Below are positions 36,687 to 45,538 of a DNA stretch of 64,000 bases, piece after piece. The stretch comes from a virus, in the IMG/VR virus record IMGVR_UViG_3300042874_000443, positions 1 through 64,000 of that record; one strand, 5' to 3'. Position numbers and translations under genes: made by a program. Position 1 is the first letter of the stretch. The number at the start of each line of letters is the position of its first letter. The notes below the pieces were generated by a model. That model was not told the origin of the DNA. It saw nothing but the letters and a program-made list of their open reading frames with translations, and ran no database searches.

Positions 36687-37679
36687 TTACATCTCGAAGG
36701 CGATGGACGCGATCGGCCTGTTTTGGTCGCCGTACGAGCCGTCCTTCGTGCCCACACCGTACGGGCGGTAGGCGGCATTCGCGAGCTGGCCGATGTTGTC
36801 TGGGGTGATCTCGACCCACTGCATCGGGCGTGCGGAGTAGCCGCTTGAACCACGCGTTCCGTCCGCTGCGATCCGGTACATCTTGTGGTCGCGGAAGCAG
36901 AACAGCACGGTGTGGTGGTCCTTGTTCCAGCCGGTCGAGAGCTTGGTCGACTGGCTGCACAGCACGAACGTCGGCAGCGTGTCGCGACGGTCGTACAGCT
37001 CGCGCGCGTCCACGATACCCGCGAGGCCGAGACGCTTCGCACCTGAACCGTCCGGCGGAACACGAAAGCACACGTCGCCGAAGCCGCGGTACGGGCCCGC
37101 ACCAGGGTTCTGGTGAACGTCAGGCGACGCTTCGAGCAGCGTCATGAGCGAAGGAATGTTCCCCGCGTGCGTGAAGTCTTCGTTGCGACGCATGAGCCAC
37201 GACATGAAGAAGTTCGTCCACGATGTGCAGTGGAACGCGGGATACGTCTTGTTGAGGACGTTCGGCCACTCTCTCACAGTGCCGCCCATCTTCCCTGCGC
37301 CGTAGGTGATGACGAACTTGCCATCGACCCACAGTCCGCGTCCCGGACCGTAGCGAACCGGCTTGCCTGTGATCGCTGTGACGAGCGCCTGGAACGCGAG
37401 CCATGTTTGATCGTTGCACGGCACGATGTTCGAGGGTGTGCCAGCAACATCGCTGGCAGCCTTGCGCAGCACGATTGCCGCGTCCAGCGCCCCCAACGTG
37501 TGCGGTCCTGCGATGCCGTCGTCGTCGATGTCAGGACGATCGACCTGGAATGCAAGCACGGCGGCCGTGGTTCGCTTGCCGTAGTCACCGTCGATGTCGC
37601 CGGGGTCGTAGCCCGCAGCCTTCAGCTTGAGTTGGAGCAGCTCGACGGGCGGACCCTTGTCACCTGGCCGGAGGATCAT
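36687..37679 (-). CDS. endolysin-like protein with N-terminal peptidoglycan-binding domain
   Basis: 330 residues from ATG 37679. Residues 1-65 match the PG_binding_1 fold: GDKGPPVELLQLKLKAAGYDPG, IDGDYGKRTTAAVLAFQ. The catalytic part is not a muramidase or amidase I recognise. A Cys in FHCTSWTNFFMSWL and a His in DHHTVLFCF hint at a papain-like or NlpC-type peptidase, as in the next gene. It lies in a set with that gene, a lipoprotein and a holin-like protein, so it is probably for lysis. Confidence 0.65.
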   Translation of the reverse strand: MILRPGDKGPPVELLQLKLKAAGYDPGDIDGDYGKRTTAAVLAFQVDRPDIDDDGIAGPHTLGALDAAIVLRKAASDVAGTPSNIVPCNDQTWLAFQALVTAITGKPVRYGPGRGLWVDGKFVITYGAGKMGGTVREWPNVLNKTYPAFHCTSWTNFFMSWLMRRNEDFTHAGNIPSLMTLLEASPDVHQNPGAGPYRGFGDVCFRVPPDGSGAKRLGLAGIVDARELYDRRDTLPTFVLCSQSTKLSTGWNKDHHTVLFCFRDHKMYRIAADGTRGSSGYSARPMQWVEITPDNIGQLANAAYRPYGVGTKDGSYGDQNRPIASIAFEM

Positions 37680-38437
37680 GCGGTCTCCTTGATCGCTGCG
37701 AGCTGGGCGTACATGACACCGAGCAAGAGCTGGTCTGTCTCCTGGCTGTCGACGAACACCCAGTTCTCCTCGCGGTAGTAGTCCGTCCAGGCGATCTCTT
37801 CGATGACTTCCTGGTCCCACGGCACGGGAAACTCCTCACCGTTCTGGAAACCGAAGACGGGATACGCGTGCCCGCCGAGAGAGCGTGGCTCGTCGTTCGC
37901 TGTGCGCTTCTCCTTCGGCGTCAGTTCCCACCGCAGATCACGATCATCGTCGAGCTTCGCGGGGAGGCCTGCTGCGACGTAGAGCGACCCGAACGTGGAG
38001 AGCGCGCTCTGGCGTTCGTTGAGGTCACGGTCGCTCACGCGCGCGAACGCCACGACCTTCACCGTGCTGCCGTCGTCGAGCTTGAAGCCGATGTTGCGGC
38101 AGTAGTTCAGGGCGTTGATCGGCATCTGTCCGACGTCGGCCCCGTCCGTACTGTCGAGGTACGCCTTGATGACGTGCTGGCCGGTGATGTTGAGCACGCG
38201 GCCCTTTCGAGCCGCGTTGTTCATCATGATGCGCGCGATGCCGGCGAATGTGCAGCAGCCATACTGGTCGTTGCCGAGAATGTTCCAACGCGCGTTTCGT
38301 GGACGCGTGTCGACGTAGTACGGCGGCGTGCGAAGCGGGTCTGCGCGGAGGAGCGCCTTGTGGACGCTCTTGTACAACACGGTCTTCGGGTCGTGTTTCG
38401 ACGAGACCGAGCCGAGCTTGCCGCGCGTCAGCGTCAC
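37676..38437 (-). CDS. putative cysteine peptidase (papain-like fold)
   Basis: 253 residues, ATGA overlap. GNDQYGCCTFAGIARIM near residue 57 fits the catalytic Cys helix of C1-like phage proteins (N-x-x-x-G-x-C-x-x-[AF]), and LGGHAYPVFGF near 190 carries the partner His. TDYYREENWVFVDS follows. The family occurs in phages as a hydrolase of unknown target; here the lysis context makes a peptidoglycan cross-link a reasonable guess. Confidence 0.6.
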   Translation of the reverse strand: MTLTRGKLGSVSSKHDPKTVLYKSVHKALLRADPLRTPPYYVDTRPRNARWNILGNDQYGCCTFAGIARIMMNNAARKGRVLNITGQHVIKAYLDSTDGADVGQMPINALNYCRNIGFKLDDGSTVKVVAFARVSDRDLNERQSALSTFGSLYVAAGLPAKLDDDRDLRWELTPKEKRTANDEPRSLGGHAYPVFGFQNGEEFPVPWDQEVIEEIAWTDYYREENWVFVDSQETDQLLLGVMYAQLAAIKETA

Positions 38438-38844
38438 AGCTTACACGCCGACTTGGTGCCGTCTTCGCGCACGCAGGTGGTGGAGTACACGGCACCCTCA
38501 CCGACTTCCTTGCGGAATGCGTCTGCCGTGTCACGAGCGGTCTTCGCCTGATCCGGCGTCGCGCGCGTACCACTGAGGAACCACTGCGTCAGCTCCATGA
38601 TGAAGCAGCCGCCGACGTCCTTGCCGGCCTGCGTAGCGCGAAGCTTCACGTCTGGCCACGAGATGGACCCACCACCGAGGATCGGTCCCTTGAACTCGTT
38701 GATGAGGTTGTCGATCTGCGGGCGGTTCGCGCCGAGGCAGTCGACGACCGCGTTGATCACTGGGCCGACAGGTCCCGGACCGTTGGGGCATGCGGTGGTG
38801 CTGGCGAGACCGACGACGAGAGCGAGGATGAGGAAGAAGCGCAT
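38434..38844 (-). CDS. exported, possibly lipid-modified protein
   Basis: 136 residues. A clear signal sequence, RFFLILALVVGLASTTAC, ends in a Cys at 19. The bases of a lipobox are imperfect (T-T-A-C rather than L-x-[AG]-C). Further Cys lie in VVDCLG, GGCF, TTCV and ACKL, suggesting disulfides outside the cytoplasm. Between a peptidase and a holin-like gene it could be an outer spanin subunit. Confidence 0.55.
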   Translation of the reverse strand: MRFFLILALVVGLASTTACPNGPGPVGPVINAVVDCLGANRPQIDNLINEFKGPILGGGSISWPDVKLRATQAGKDVGGCFIMELTQWFLSGTRATPDQAKTARDTADAFRKEVGEGAVYSTTCVREDGTKSACKL

Positions 38845-38855
38845 GGTGAGGCCTT

Positions 38856-39353
38856 TCAGGTCGACGCGGTGGTGGTGACGGGGGTGGTGACGGGCTCGGT
38901 CGCTGTCTCGGGTGTGGTTGTTGTCTTCGTCTCGAGCAGCGCGCCTGCCATCAGCGTCTTCGGAAGGTTGTGCACCGCTGACTCGATGAACGTGATGAGC
39001 AGCTTGGTGACGGCTGCATCGTCTGCGAGACCCAAGACTGTCATCAACTCCTTCAGGCCCTTCGTACCGAGATGGGATTTGAGGTTTGCGATTGCGAGGT
39101 CGCGGGCCTTCAGTAGTTCTTCAGACGTGGCTTTGTCTCCGAGCCCCGAGACAATCGTCTGCTGGATCTCCGTCACGACGGAGAATGCGAGCTGGGAGAG
39201 GCGCTCGAGAACGCCCGCGACGCTCTCGTTCTTCACCTTCGCCTTGATCCACGCGGGCAACATCATGGATGCCCACGCGACGAAGAGGCCCACGAGCGGC
39301 AGTACGACGCCCTTCACGATCAACATGCCGATGGTCTCGATCTGGTCTTGCAT
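38856..39353 (-). CDS. holin-like protein
   Basis: 165 residues from ATG 39353. A single membrane segment (MLIVKGVVLPLVGLFVAWASMMLPAWI in two parts, residues 10-36) is followed by a charged helical domain (ESVAGVLERLSQLAFSVVTEIQQ...) and a Thr-rich tail (TTTTPETATEPVTT). This layout is like LLH-type phage holins. Position in the lysis set supports the call. Confidence 0.55.
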   Translation of the reverse strand: MQDQIETIGMLIVKGVVLPLVGLFVAWASMMLPAWIKAKVKNESVAGVLERLSQLAFSVVTEIQQTIVSGLGDKATSEELLKARDLAIANLKSHLGTKGLKELMTVLGLADDAAVTKLLITFIESAVHNLPKTLMAGALLETKTTTTPETATEPVTTPVTTTAST

Positions 39354-39613
39354 CAGAAGTCTCCCTTGCTCGGCACGCTGACCGAGCCTTTTTCCGCCGG
39401 CTTGTCGCCGTGCGAGTGAACGTAGCCCGCCTTGTTTTTCAACGAGGTGCGCGACATCGGAACGATCGTCGTACACGAATGTCCGCCGAGCATTTCGTCT
39501 TTGCTCGAGACCGGCTGGTCGCACGCAGCGCACACGGCGATTTCATCCTCCGTCATGTGCATGTGTTCGAAGCGATTCCCGCAGTCGCAGACGTACTCCC
39601 GGATCTTGGGCAC
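39353..39613 (-). CDS. FmdB-type zinc-ribbon protein
   Basis: 86 residues from GTG 39613. PKIREYVCDCGNRFEHMH...AVCAACDQP matches the zinc ribbon of FmdB-like regulators (Y-x-C-x-x-C-G, then C-x-x-C). The end is disordered. TATCAT lies five bases before the GTG. Probably a small regulatory or scaffold protein of the phage. Confidence 0.7.
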   Translation of the reverse strand: MPKIREYVCDCGNRFEHMHMTEDEIAVCAACDQPVSSKDEMLGGHSCTTIVPMSRTSLKNKAGYVHSHGDKPAEKGSVSVPSKGDF

Positions 39614-39618
39614 GCGGA

Positions 39619-39624
39619 ATGATA
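39619..39624 (-). promoter_or_regulatory. -10 box TATCAT, 5 nt before GTG
   Basis: CCTATCAT, TCCGC, GTG 39613 on the minus strand. One base shorter than the commonest spacing of the leaderless set. Confidence 0.5.
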
Positions 39625-39648
39625 GGCGCCGCTTACCTGATAAACAAG

Positions 39649-41388
39649 TCAGCAGAGGTCTGACGTTGGCACGACATTCGTGAAGCCTGCATTGGGGTTA
39701 GCTGCACTGTCCGTCGCCGTCGCTGTTCCGTCTTCTGCGATGACCGGCGTACTCGCGACAGGAGGCTCTCCTGTCAGTGGATCGATGTTCGGTGTACCGG
39801 GCGGGTACGGCGTCATGTCCGGTTGGAAGACCACCGTCTCTGCCTGTGTGACGGCGGTATCGATCGCAGCGAGAAGACCCATCAACGGATTTGCCGCATT
39901 CGCGGGACCGAACAGCGCGTCGAAGAATGCGAGGATGTTCGCCAGGTCCGCAAGACGAGGCGCCCCGGCGACAAAGCAGATACCGCAGACATACTCGCCG
40001 TTGTCGAAGGGCGGGCGTGAGCCGTCCGACGTGTCTTCTAGACGACGCGCCAGCTCTGACAAGAGGAACGCGTTGCCCCCTGTGCCGCTCGACATCTGGG
40101 TGACGTAGAGGCTTGGAATAGGTCTCGACAGTGAGGTCTGCAGACTTTGTACATCATGGAGAAGCTCTGTTGCTCGTGCAGAGAGACGCGCTGCTGAACC
40201 TTGTGCAAGCTTCAGGGCGTTGCCCAAGCGGTCCTTTGACCCTTTCGACGGTGAAAGCACCGACTTCGTTTGAGCAATCAAACTCTCGGCCGCTTTTGCA
40301 AGAACTGGAAACGCCGCTAAAGCGTTGGGTGTTGCGACCCAGTCGGGTGACTTGCCTGTCTGCGGTGGAGTGGGCGCTGACGCTACAACTTTTGCCACAT
40401 TGGAAACACGGTCATAAGCAAGGGTAAAGGTTGCGTCCACTTCTGTGCCCGTGCATTGCCATGCCACACAGTAGTAGACCGGCACTTTGGGATCGAGAGT
40501 GACGTCGGTATCTAGGTATGACGACGTTTTTCCGTCGCCTATCGAGATGACGGTGGCGTTACCTGACGTCATACCTTCCGTCAGGTTCTGTGTGGAGAAG
40601 AAGTTCAAAACCGAACGGGCAGATGCCGCACCACCATCAGTGGATCGAATGATGGCGTACTTGGTGACGGTTGCGGTTACTCCAGGAAAGTATGGAGAGG
40701 TGAATGGACCTGTCGGTGCGTCCCAGTTTATCTGGACAGCAATGCCCGGCGTTCCTGTAGATGTAACAATCTTGGCCGTTACGTTTTGAGGAATAGGTAC
40801 AGTGCGTGCGGCCAGTCCGTTGCCCCCTTTGGGGCGTGTTAGCTGGTCCAGTGTAGAGGCCGCAGATGTGATTGCGGCGTATCGAGAAGCACCTACCAAT
40901 AGCACCGCCATCGCTACCGCATCTGTAGAGCTGTCGTACTGCGGTCGATTCGGGTCTAGGGGGTCCATTAGCGACGTGGCGAACGCGTTGTAGAAACCCG
41001 CGTTACCCCCGCTCTTCGTGACGAGGGTTGCGTATGCATCTGCTGTAATCGTATTTGTTGGACCAAGCGCGATGTCTAGCGCGTCTTGTAAATCATCTAA
41101 CGTTGGCGGTAATGCAGCCGGTTCTGGTACCGGAAACGTTTTGGTGATTGGAACGGTGAGCATGTGAATACGTGCGCCACTCAACATGCTCTTCAACGTA
41201 TTGAGAATTGCCTTGATGACCGCTTCTGTTGGATTGGGCCGCGACGGCAATGAGAATGTAGATATCAGCGTGAGGTCACTTGCCAGGCTGCTGAGCAGGC
41301 CTGTTAACGCGCCTGACGCTGCTTCCACCGCAGACATGAGCGCGCTGGGCAGTAATTGGTTCGGATTGATTGTGTTCCAGTCGCTCAT
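39649..41388 (-). CDS. large virion protein, probably baseplate or tail
   Basis: 579 residues. N-terminal and C-terminal helical parts flank a central fibronectin-III-like stretch, near residues 200-335 (VTAKIVTSTGTPGIAVQINWDAPTGPF... and KVPVYYCVAWQC). Its place, two genes after the spike, suggests a baseplate component. No family recognised. Base usage here is slightly less GC-rich than in the head block. Confidence 0.55.
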   Translation of the reverse strand: MSDWNTINPNQLLPSALMSAVEAASGALTGLLSSLASDLTLISTFSLPSRPNPTEAVIKAILNTLKSMLSGARIHMLTVPITKTFPVPEPAALPPTLDDLQDALDIALGPTNTITADAYATLVTKSGGNAGFYNAFATSLMDPLDPNRPQYDSSTDAVAMAVLLVGASRYAAITSAASTLDQLTRPKGGNGLAARTVPIPQNVTAKIVTSTGTPGIAVQINWDAPTGPFTSPYFPGVTATVTKYAIIRSTDGGAASARSVLNFFSTQNLTEGMTSGNATVISIGDGKTSSYLDTDVTLDPKVPVYYCVAWQCTGTEVDATFTLAYDRVSNVAKVVASAPTPPQTGKSPDWVATPNALAAFPVLAKAAESLIAQTKSVLSPSKGSKDRLGNALKLAQGSAARLSARATELLHDVQSLQTSLSRPIPSLYVTQMSSGTGGNAFLLSELARRLEDTSDGSRPPFDNGEYVCGICFVAGAPRLADLANILAFFDALFGPANAANPLMGLLAAIDTAVTQAETVVFQPDMTPYPPGTPNIDPLTGEPPVASTPVIAEDGTATATDSAANPNAGFTNVVPTSDLC

Positions 41389-41531
41389 TTACGCACCAGC
41401 TTAGCCATGCGTTCCATGCTCTGCCGACGACGTTCGATGTCTACACGTAATGCACGCGTGTACAACTCGATCATACGTGCAAGGACAGACCCTATTGCGG
41501 GTGTCGTAGTCCACTGCGGGTCGTCAGGCAT
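41385..41531 (-). CDS. tiny helical protein between spike and baseplate genes
   Basis: 48 residues in an otherwise empty 150-base gap. MPDDPQWTTTPAIGSVL, then RMIELYTRALRVDIERRRQ and MERMAKLVRK. It starts three bases after the spike stop (TAG-CC-ATG) and ends overlapping the next ATG (ATGA). These junctions are strong support for a small gene. Confidence 0.65.
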   Translation of the reverse strand: MPDDPQWTTTPAIGSVLARMIELYTRALRVDIERRRQSMERMAKLVRK

Positions 41532-41533
41532 GG

Positions 41534-42955
41534 CTACTCGGTTTTGACCTTGGTGGAGAGCGTTCCAGGGTACGCGCTGATGGCTGAGATCACCGCGGAT
41601 CCGAACGCAGAGACTGCGGCTGAGAGTGCCGCCAGTGCGATGGGCGTTGTTACGGGCGGTCCTGGAAACGCAGCACCGGCAGCGCTGGATGCTGCGGCGC
41701 CTGCGACCAGGGCGGCAGCGGCGGCACTGATGGGCGCAAAAACCTGGCTACCCACGTCAAGACCGCGCGCGACCGGCTGCACGGCGCTCTTGCCAAGCTT
41801 CACCTGAAGGCCTTCAACCGTGTTTGTACGTACCGCTGACGTCGTTGAGTCGCCGTCGACATCGGTTTTGTCGTTGCCGCCCACTTTGGTAGAGCGGTCG
41901 CCGGCGATCGCATTCGTCTGATCACCGCTGACGCCGACCTCGTGTCCGCCGCCGATAAACGTTGTTGCGTTGCCGGCGACCGAGCGCATCTCATCACCGC
42001 CCACCGACTCCGTGAAGTTCTGGTCGATCGTCGCGGCCCAATCACCGTGGATCAGTGCGACGTCGTTGCCGTCGATCGCGGCTGCGCGGTCGCCCGCTAT
42101 GTCGTGGCGAACTTGTGCGGTGCCGCTGGGACCCGACGAGATGTCGACGCCGCCTTCGCCGAAGAGTTGCACCTTGCCGTCGGACCCTGCGCGTAGACAG
42201 AACAGTAGCTTTCCTTCGGGCTCGAGGATCCGGAAGTCGAGTACGTCACCCGTCGCACCCAGGTCCAAACGGATCGTCCAGTGTTGTTCGTCGAGCCCTG
42301 TTTGTGCCGCTTGGTTGGAACCTGCTCGAAGAATGAGCGACGTCTTGCCGCGGTCGTTCTCGATGCGGAGCTGCCCGAAGTCCGTGAACTGCTGCAACCG
42401 ACGCGCGATCAAACGCAGCGTCCCTGACGGTCCGATCGACTGCACGTGCGCCGACGGGCTTCCCAGGAGTGCAACACCTCCCTCGAGCACGGCGACGTGT
42501 TGTCCCATCGAACCGACTTGCGCCCAGTCGCCCGAGCCCATGTCCGTCGGTGCGCCCGGCGGCTTGTAGTTGTTGTTGCCTTGTGTCGGTTGTGTGGGGT
42601 CGCTGTCGCCGACGCCTTCGACGCCGGTCAACGTGGGTGCGGGGATCGCCGACTGCGTCTGCCCCGGTAAGTCGATGCACCCCATGATCGTGGGAAAGCC
42701 GAGGCCCCAGAAGATGACGACCGAGGTTCCGATGGGGAGGTGGTCATATCCGGTGGCGGTCCCTTTGATCTGTGGGACGTCTTGAAGAGGACGTCCGCTG
42801 TGGGTTCGAACAACAGACGTGTGCGTCGCGGAGTTGTACGCGAGGACTTCGCCTAGTTCGTAGAGGCCGACTGCGCCTTGGGGTTCGCCCGTACGCGCCA
42901 GCCCGGCTGAGCCCATGTTGGCGGCACCTCGTGGTGGGCTGAGCGGGTCCTTCAC
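41534..42955 (-). CDS. tail spike / baseplate hub protein (gpV/gp5-like)
   Basis: 473 residues. Residues 30-95 look like the OB-fold of spike proteins: LGEVLAYNSATHTSVVRTHSG, LPIGTSVVIFWGLG, MGCIDLPGQ. From about 270 to 370 a repeated pattern (VGGDEMRSVAGNATTFIGGG, VGVSGDQTNAIAGDRSTKVGG) suggests a triple-stranded beta-helix, the membrane-piercing needle of contractile tails. A Gly/Ala-rich C-terminus follows. Confidence 0.72.
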   Translation of the reverse strand: MKDPLSPPRGAANMGSAGLARTGEPQGAVGLYELGEVLAYNSATHTSVVRTHSGRPLQDVPQIKGTATGYDHLPIGTSVVIFWGLGFPTIMGCIDLPGQTQSAIPAPTLTGVEGVGDSDPTQPTQGNNNYKPPGAPTDMGSGDWAQVGSMGQHVAVLEGGVALLGSPSAHVQSIGPSGTLRLIARRLQQFTDFGQLRIENDRGKTSLILRAGSNQAAQTGLDEQHWTIRLDLGATGDVLDFRILEPEGKLLFCLRAGSDGKVQLFGEGGVDISSGPSGTAQVRHDIAGDRAAAIDGNDVALIHGDWAATIDQNFTESVGGDEMRSVAGNATTFIGGGHEVGVSGDQTNAIAGDRSTKVGGNDKTDVDGDSTTSAVRTNTVEGLQVKLGKSAVQPVARGLDVGSQVFAPISAAAAALVAGAAASSAAGAAFPGPPVTTPIALAALSAAVSAFGSAVISAISAYPGTLSTKVKTE

Positions 42956-42967
42956 GTCCCGACCGTA

Positions 42968-43321
42968 TCACGGCTTCTGAGAGGGAGTCGGCGCGTTCGT
43001 CGGCGGGACGGAGTACTCGTTTGACCGAGACCGATGACGTTGGTCAGGGAAACGACGTTCGGACCATTTGAACGCTACGTAGAAGTTGACGATGACGATC
43101 AGGTGAAAGGCGTGCGTTGCGAGTACGAAGAACTGCTCCGAAGCACCGTCGACCAACACGATGCCGAGCATGACGTTCGTGTACATGAACAAACACAACG
43201 CAGCGCAGATGGCGAGGCTGACCGGATTCTTCCGGTTCCTCCACCCACGTAGGAAACGTAGAGCGAGGGGCACCCATGCGATCGCGAGGGCGACCGACAC
43301 TGCTGCGAGGACGTACGTCAT
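42968..43321 (-). CDS. membrane protein with three transmembrane helices
   Basis: 117 residues. Hydrophobic segments at about 2-24, 36-54 and 68-85 (FHLIVIVNFYVAF), with a basic tail (RRFPDQRHRSRS). Possibly one of a set of holin-like proteins with the next two genes. Confidence 0.6.
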   Translation of the reverse strand: MTYVLAAVSVALAIAWVPLALRFLRGWRNRKNPVSLAICAALCLFMYTNVMLGIVLVDGASEQFFVLATHAFHLIVIVNFYVAFKWSERRFPDQRHRSRSNEYSVPPTNAPTPSQKP

Positions 43322-43551
43322 GCTTTTTTGGCGGTCGTTCGGTGGCCGTTGTGGGCTTCCACGAGCGGGAATTCGGCCGTCGGGTCTTTGCCGAAACGCT
43401 CACGGTACTTGGTGACGACGCTGTTCTTGAGCGCGTCGACCTCCGGGTCGAGGCGTTGATGGAAGACCTTGTTGCGTCGTCCACAGCGGATCTCGGTCCA
43501 AATGACCAACCCCACAACCAACGCCAAAACGCCCGTTACGATCCAGGACAT
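43318..43551 (-). CDS. small membrane protein with one N-terminal helix
   Basis: 77 residues: a transmembrane helix at 3-21 (WIVTGVLALVVGLVIWTEI), then a basic and helical rest (EVDALKNSVVTKYRERF). ATGA overlap with the next gene. It could be an inner-membrane spanin. Confidence 0.58.
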   Translation of the reverse strand: MSWIVTGVLALVVGLVIWTEIRCGRRNKVFHQRLDPEVDALKNSVVTKYRERFGKDPTAEFPLVEAHNGHRTTAKKA

Positions 43552-43560
43552 GGTGCTCCT

Positions 43561-43833
43561 TCAGGCGTGAGGGGGATTTATCGGCGGGCGCATGGCCGGC
43601 AAACCGTCGACGGTCTTCGCCATGACCGTGACGGTCGTGAGCAGATTCTGAATGGTGTCGGTGAAGCGGTCCATCCGCTTCTCGACGCGCCACATGAACC
43701 AGAGGCTGACGAAGATCGGAAATCCGAACTCACGTAGTAGAGCAGCTGCATCCGCAGTGCCCCTGCCGGTTCCATCTGCTCCGAGGCAGAAGAACGCGAC
43801 TGCGAGAACCACCCATTCACGTGCGAAGCGCAT
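43561..43833 (-). CDS. BhlA/holin-like membrane protein
   Basis: 90 residues. Two hydrophobic stretches: EWVVLAVAFFCLGAD at 6-20 and GFPIFVSLWFMWRVEKRMDRF at 37-57. The second, an aromatic-rich helix ending in basic residues and followed by a helix (TIQNLLTTVTVMAKTV), resembles the BhlA/UviB small holin family. Positioned directly after the tube candidate. Confidence 0.55.
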   Translation of the reverse strand: MRFAREWVVLAVAFFCLGADGTGRGTADAAALLREFGFPIFVSLWFMWRVEKRMDRFTDTIQNLLTTVTVMAKTVDGLPAMRPPINPPHA

Positions 43834-43835
43834 CT

Positions 43836-44597
43836 TCAGACGTCGGTGGGCTGGAGGCTCTTGTTGTCGTTCGCCTCGATGGACGCTTGGTCGTTGTCGA
43901 TGAAGCCGAGGATGGCGTCGATCGACGTTGCCGTGATGCCGCCACCGCCCTGTGCATTCGGGCGCAGGCCGGGCTTCGTCAGGCTGCCGAACGGTAGGAG
44001 ACGATCCGACATACCCGAGACGTTCTCGAGCACGAGGTTCTGTCCGGCGTTCCAGCCGATGGCGTACGACGTGATCATCGACAGTTCGGCGTAGAAGCCG
44101 CCGCAGAAGCCGTGCGTCTTGTCGCGGAACACGCAGCCCATCCCGAACGGGATCAGGAACAGCTCGGAGTCGAGGTTGATGAAGTACTTCTTGCTGCCCG
44201 GGTCGGCGTCCGTCGCTTGATCGTCGAACTGCGCGGGGTCGATGCCGCCGGAGACCGCGTTGTGATAGAGGACGCGGAGCAGGTTGCGTCCGTTCACGAA
44301 CAGACGTCCCATCGTCCACTGCGTCTGCGCCTTGCCGCTGACGTAGAACGAGCGGCCCGAGCCGATCGCCATCATCGGCTGCGTCGGCTTGGTCTGTGTG
44401 AAGTTGACCGCCTGCAGCATCCCGATGGGAAGCAGGTTCGCTGCACCCTGCGAGAGGTTCTGGCGACGTGCGGGGCCGGCGAGCACGAGCGTGTCGTCCG
44501 GATGCGCTGCGGTGTACGCAGCGTTGTCCATCACGCGCTCGACGTAGCTCTGCTGGAACGCCCAGGTATCGAATCCTTGAACTACGCCGAGTGCCAT
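43836..44597 (-). CDS. tail tube candidate
   Basis: 253 residues. It reads IGSGRSFYVSGKAQTQWTMGRLFVNGRNLLRVLYH, then YFINLDSELFLIPFGMGCVF and ISMITS-type strands, ending with disordered residues. A single-domain protein of about 250 residues, two genes after the sheath, with a repeated pattern of strands, fits a tail tube or related virion protein. No definitive signature was found. Confidence 0.42.
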   Translation of the reverse strand: MALGVVQGFDTWAFQQSYVERVMDNAAYTAAHPDDTLVLAGPARRQNLSQGAANLLPIGMLQAVNFTQTKPTQPMMAIGSGRSFYVSGKAQTQWTMGRLFVNGRNLLRVLYHNAVSGGIDPAQFDDQATDADPGSKKYFINLDSELFLIPFGMGCVFRDKTHGFCGGFYAELSMITSYAIGWNAGQNLVLENVSGMSDRLLPFGSLTKPGLRPNAQGGGGITATSIDAILGFIDNDQASIEANDNKSLQPTDV

Positions 44598-44608
44598 AAC
44601 GTTCTCCT

Positions 44609-45538
44609 TCAGGCTTTCATATAGCGCAGGCCTTTGGTGGCTCCAATTGTGCCACCAACGGACGCGAGAAGATCGGGGAGTGACATGCCGACGCCCGGCA
44701 CGGTGATGTGACGGCCGAGAAGCTTTTCGAGGCCCATGCCTCCGAGCGCACCGAGGCCGCCGCCGAGAAGGCCGCCGCCGGCCATACCGCCGAACGTGCG
44801 CGCGGCAGCGCCGGGACCGTGCTTGACGCCCTGTTCTACGACGCTGTAGCCGGGGATCTCTCCCTTCAGGATGTCGCTCACAGGCTCACGTTCGACGTGC
44901 TCGCTCTGTTTCAGCGTCGGCTGCAGCATCTGTGCGCCTTGCAGTGCCCAGGGTGGGATGTCTTGGGACGTTGCGTCAAGCGCGTACGGCGCTCCTGGTG
45001 GCACAGAGGGCGCCGCCGTTTCTTCCGCTTTTTCGCCGAGAAGCTTGCCGGCCGTGCCCATCGTGAGAGTGCCGAGGAGGGCGCCTAGCTCGGGGTTGTT
45101 GAGGTAGCGGCGCCCCAGGTTGAATCCGGCGTAGCCGCCGATCGCGGGACCCGCTACCGCGGGAAAAACGGACGAGAGGCTGCCGCCCTTGAAGATGCTC
45201 GTCAAACGCGACAGGCGGTCCATCACACCCGGCGAAGAAGGTGCCGGTGCGGAGGGCGCGGCTTGGCGCGCAGCCATTGCGCGTTCGATGTCGCTCATAC
45301 GTTGCGTCAGCTCGCCGCCTTGCTGTTCGATGAGATTGGCGCGTTGTCCGAGACGCCCGTGGAGGGCACCTGCACCAGCGCCCATTGCGACGTCGCGTAG
45401 TGGGTGATCGTCACCGCTGACGAGACTCGTGAGTCCACCGAGCGCTCCACCCGCAAGCGCTCCGCCCAGTGGAGAGTTCGTCAGCAACTTGCTGACGTCC
45501 ACAGGCAGCGCAGCGATCTTGAAGCGTTCGACGGTCAT
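44609..45538 (-). CDS. virion-associated protein with Gly-zipper segments
   Basis: 309 residues. Gly-rich helical segments at about 25-65 (GGALAGGALGGLTS), 130-170 (AVAGPAIGGYAGFNLG) and 250-275 (GGMAGGGLLGGGLGALGGMG) could insert in or cross a membrane. The rest is helical and disordered. Similar to the next gene, 45538, in style. Perhaps tape-measure-like or an ejected protein; function unknown. Confidence 0.55.
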   Translation of the reverse strand: MTVERFKIAALPVDVSKLLTNSPLGGALAGGALGGLTSLVSGDDHPLRDVAMGAGAGALHGRLGQRANLIEQQGGELTQRMSDIERAMAARQAAPSAPAPSSPGVMDRLSRLTSIFKGGSLSSVFPAVAGPAIGGYAGFNLGRRYLNNPELGALLGTLTMGTAGKLLGEKAEETAAPSVPPGAPYALDATSQDIPPWALQGAQMLQPTLKQSEHVEREPVSDILKGEIPGYSVVEQGVKHGPGAAARTFGGMAGGGLLGGGLGALGGMGLEKLLGRHITVPGVGMSLPDLLASVGGTIGATKGLRYMKA

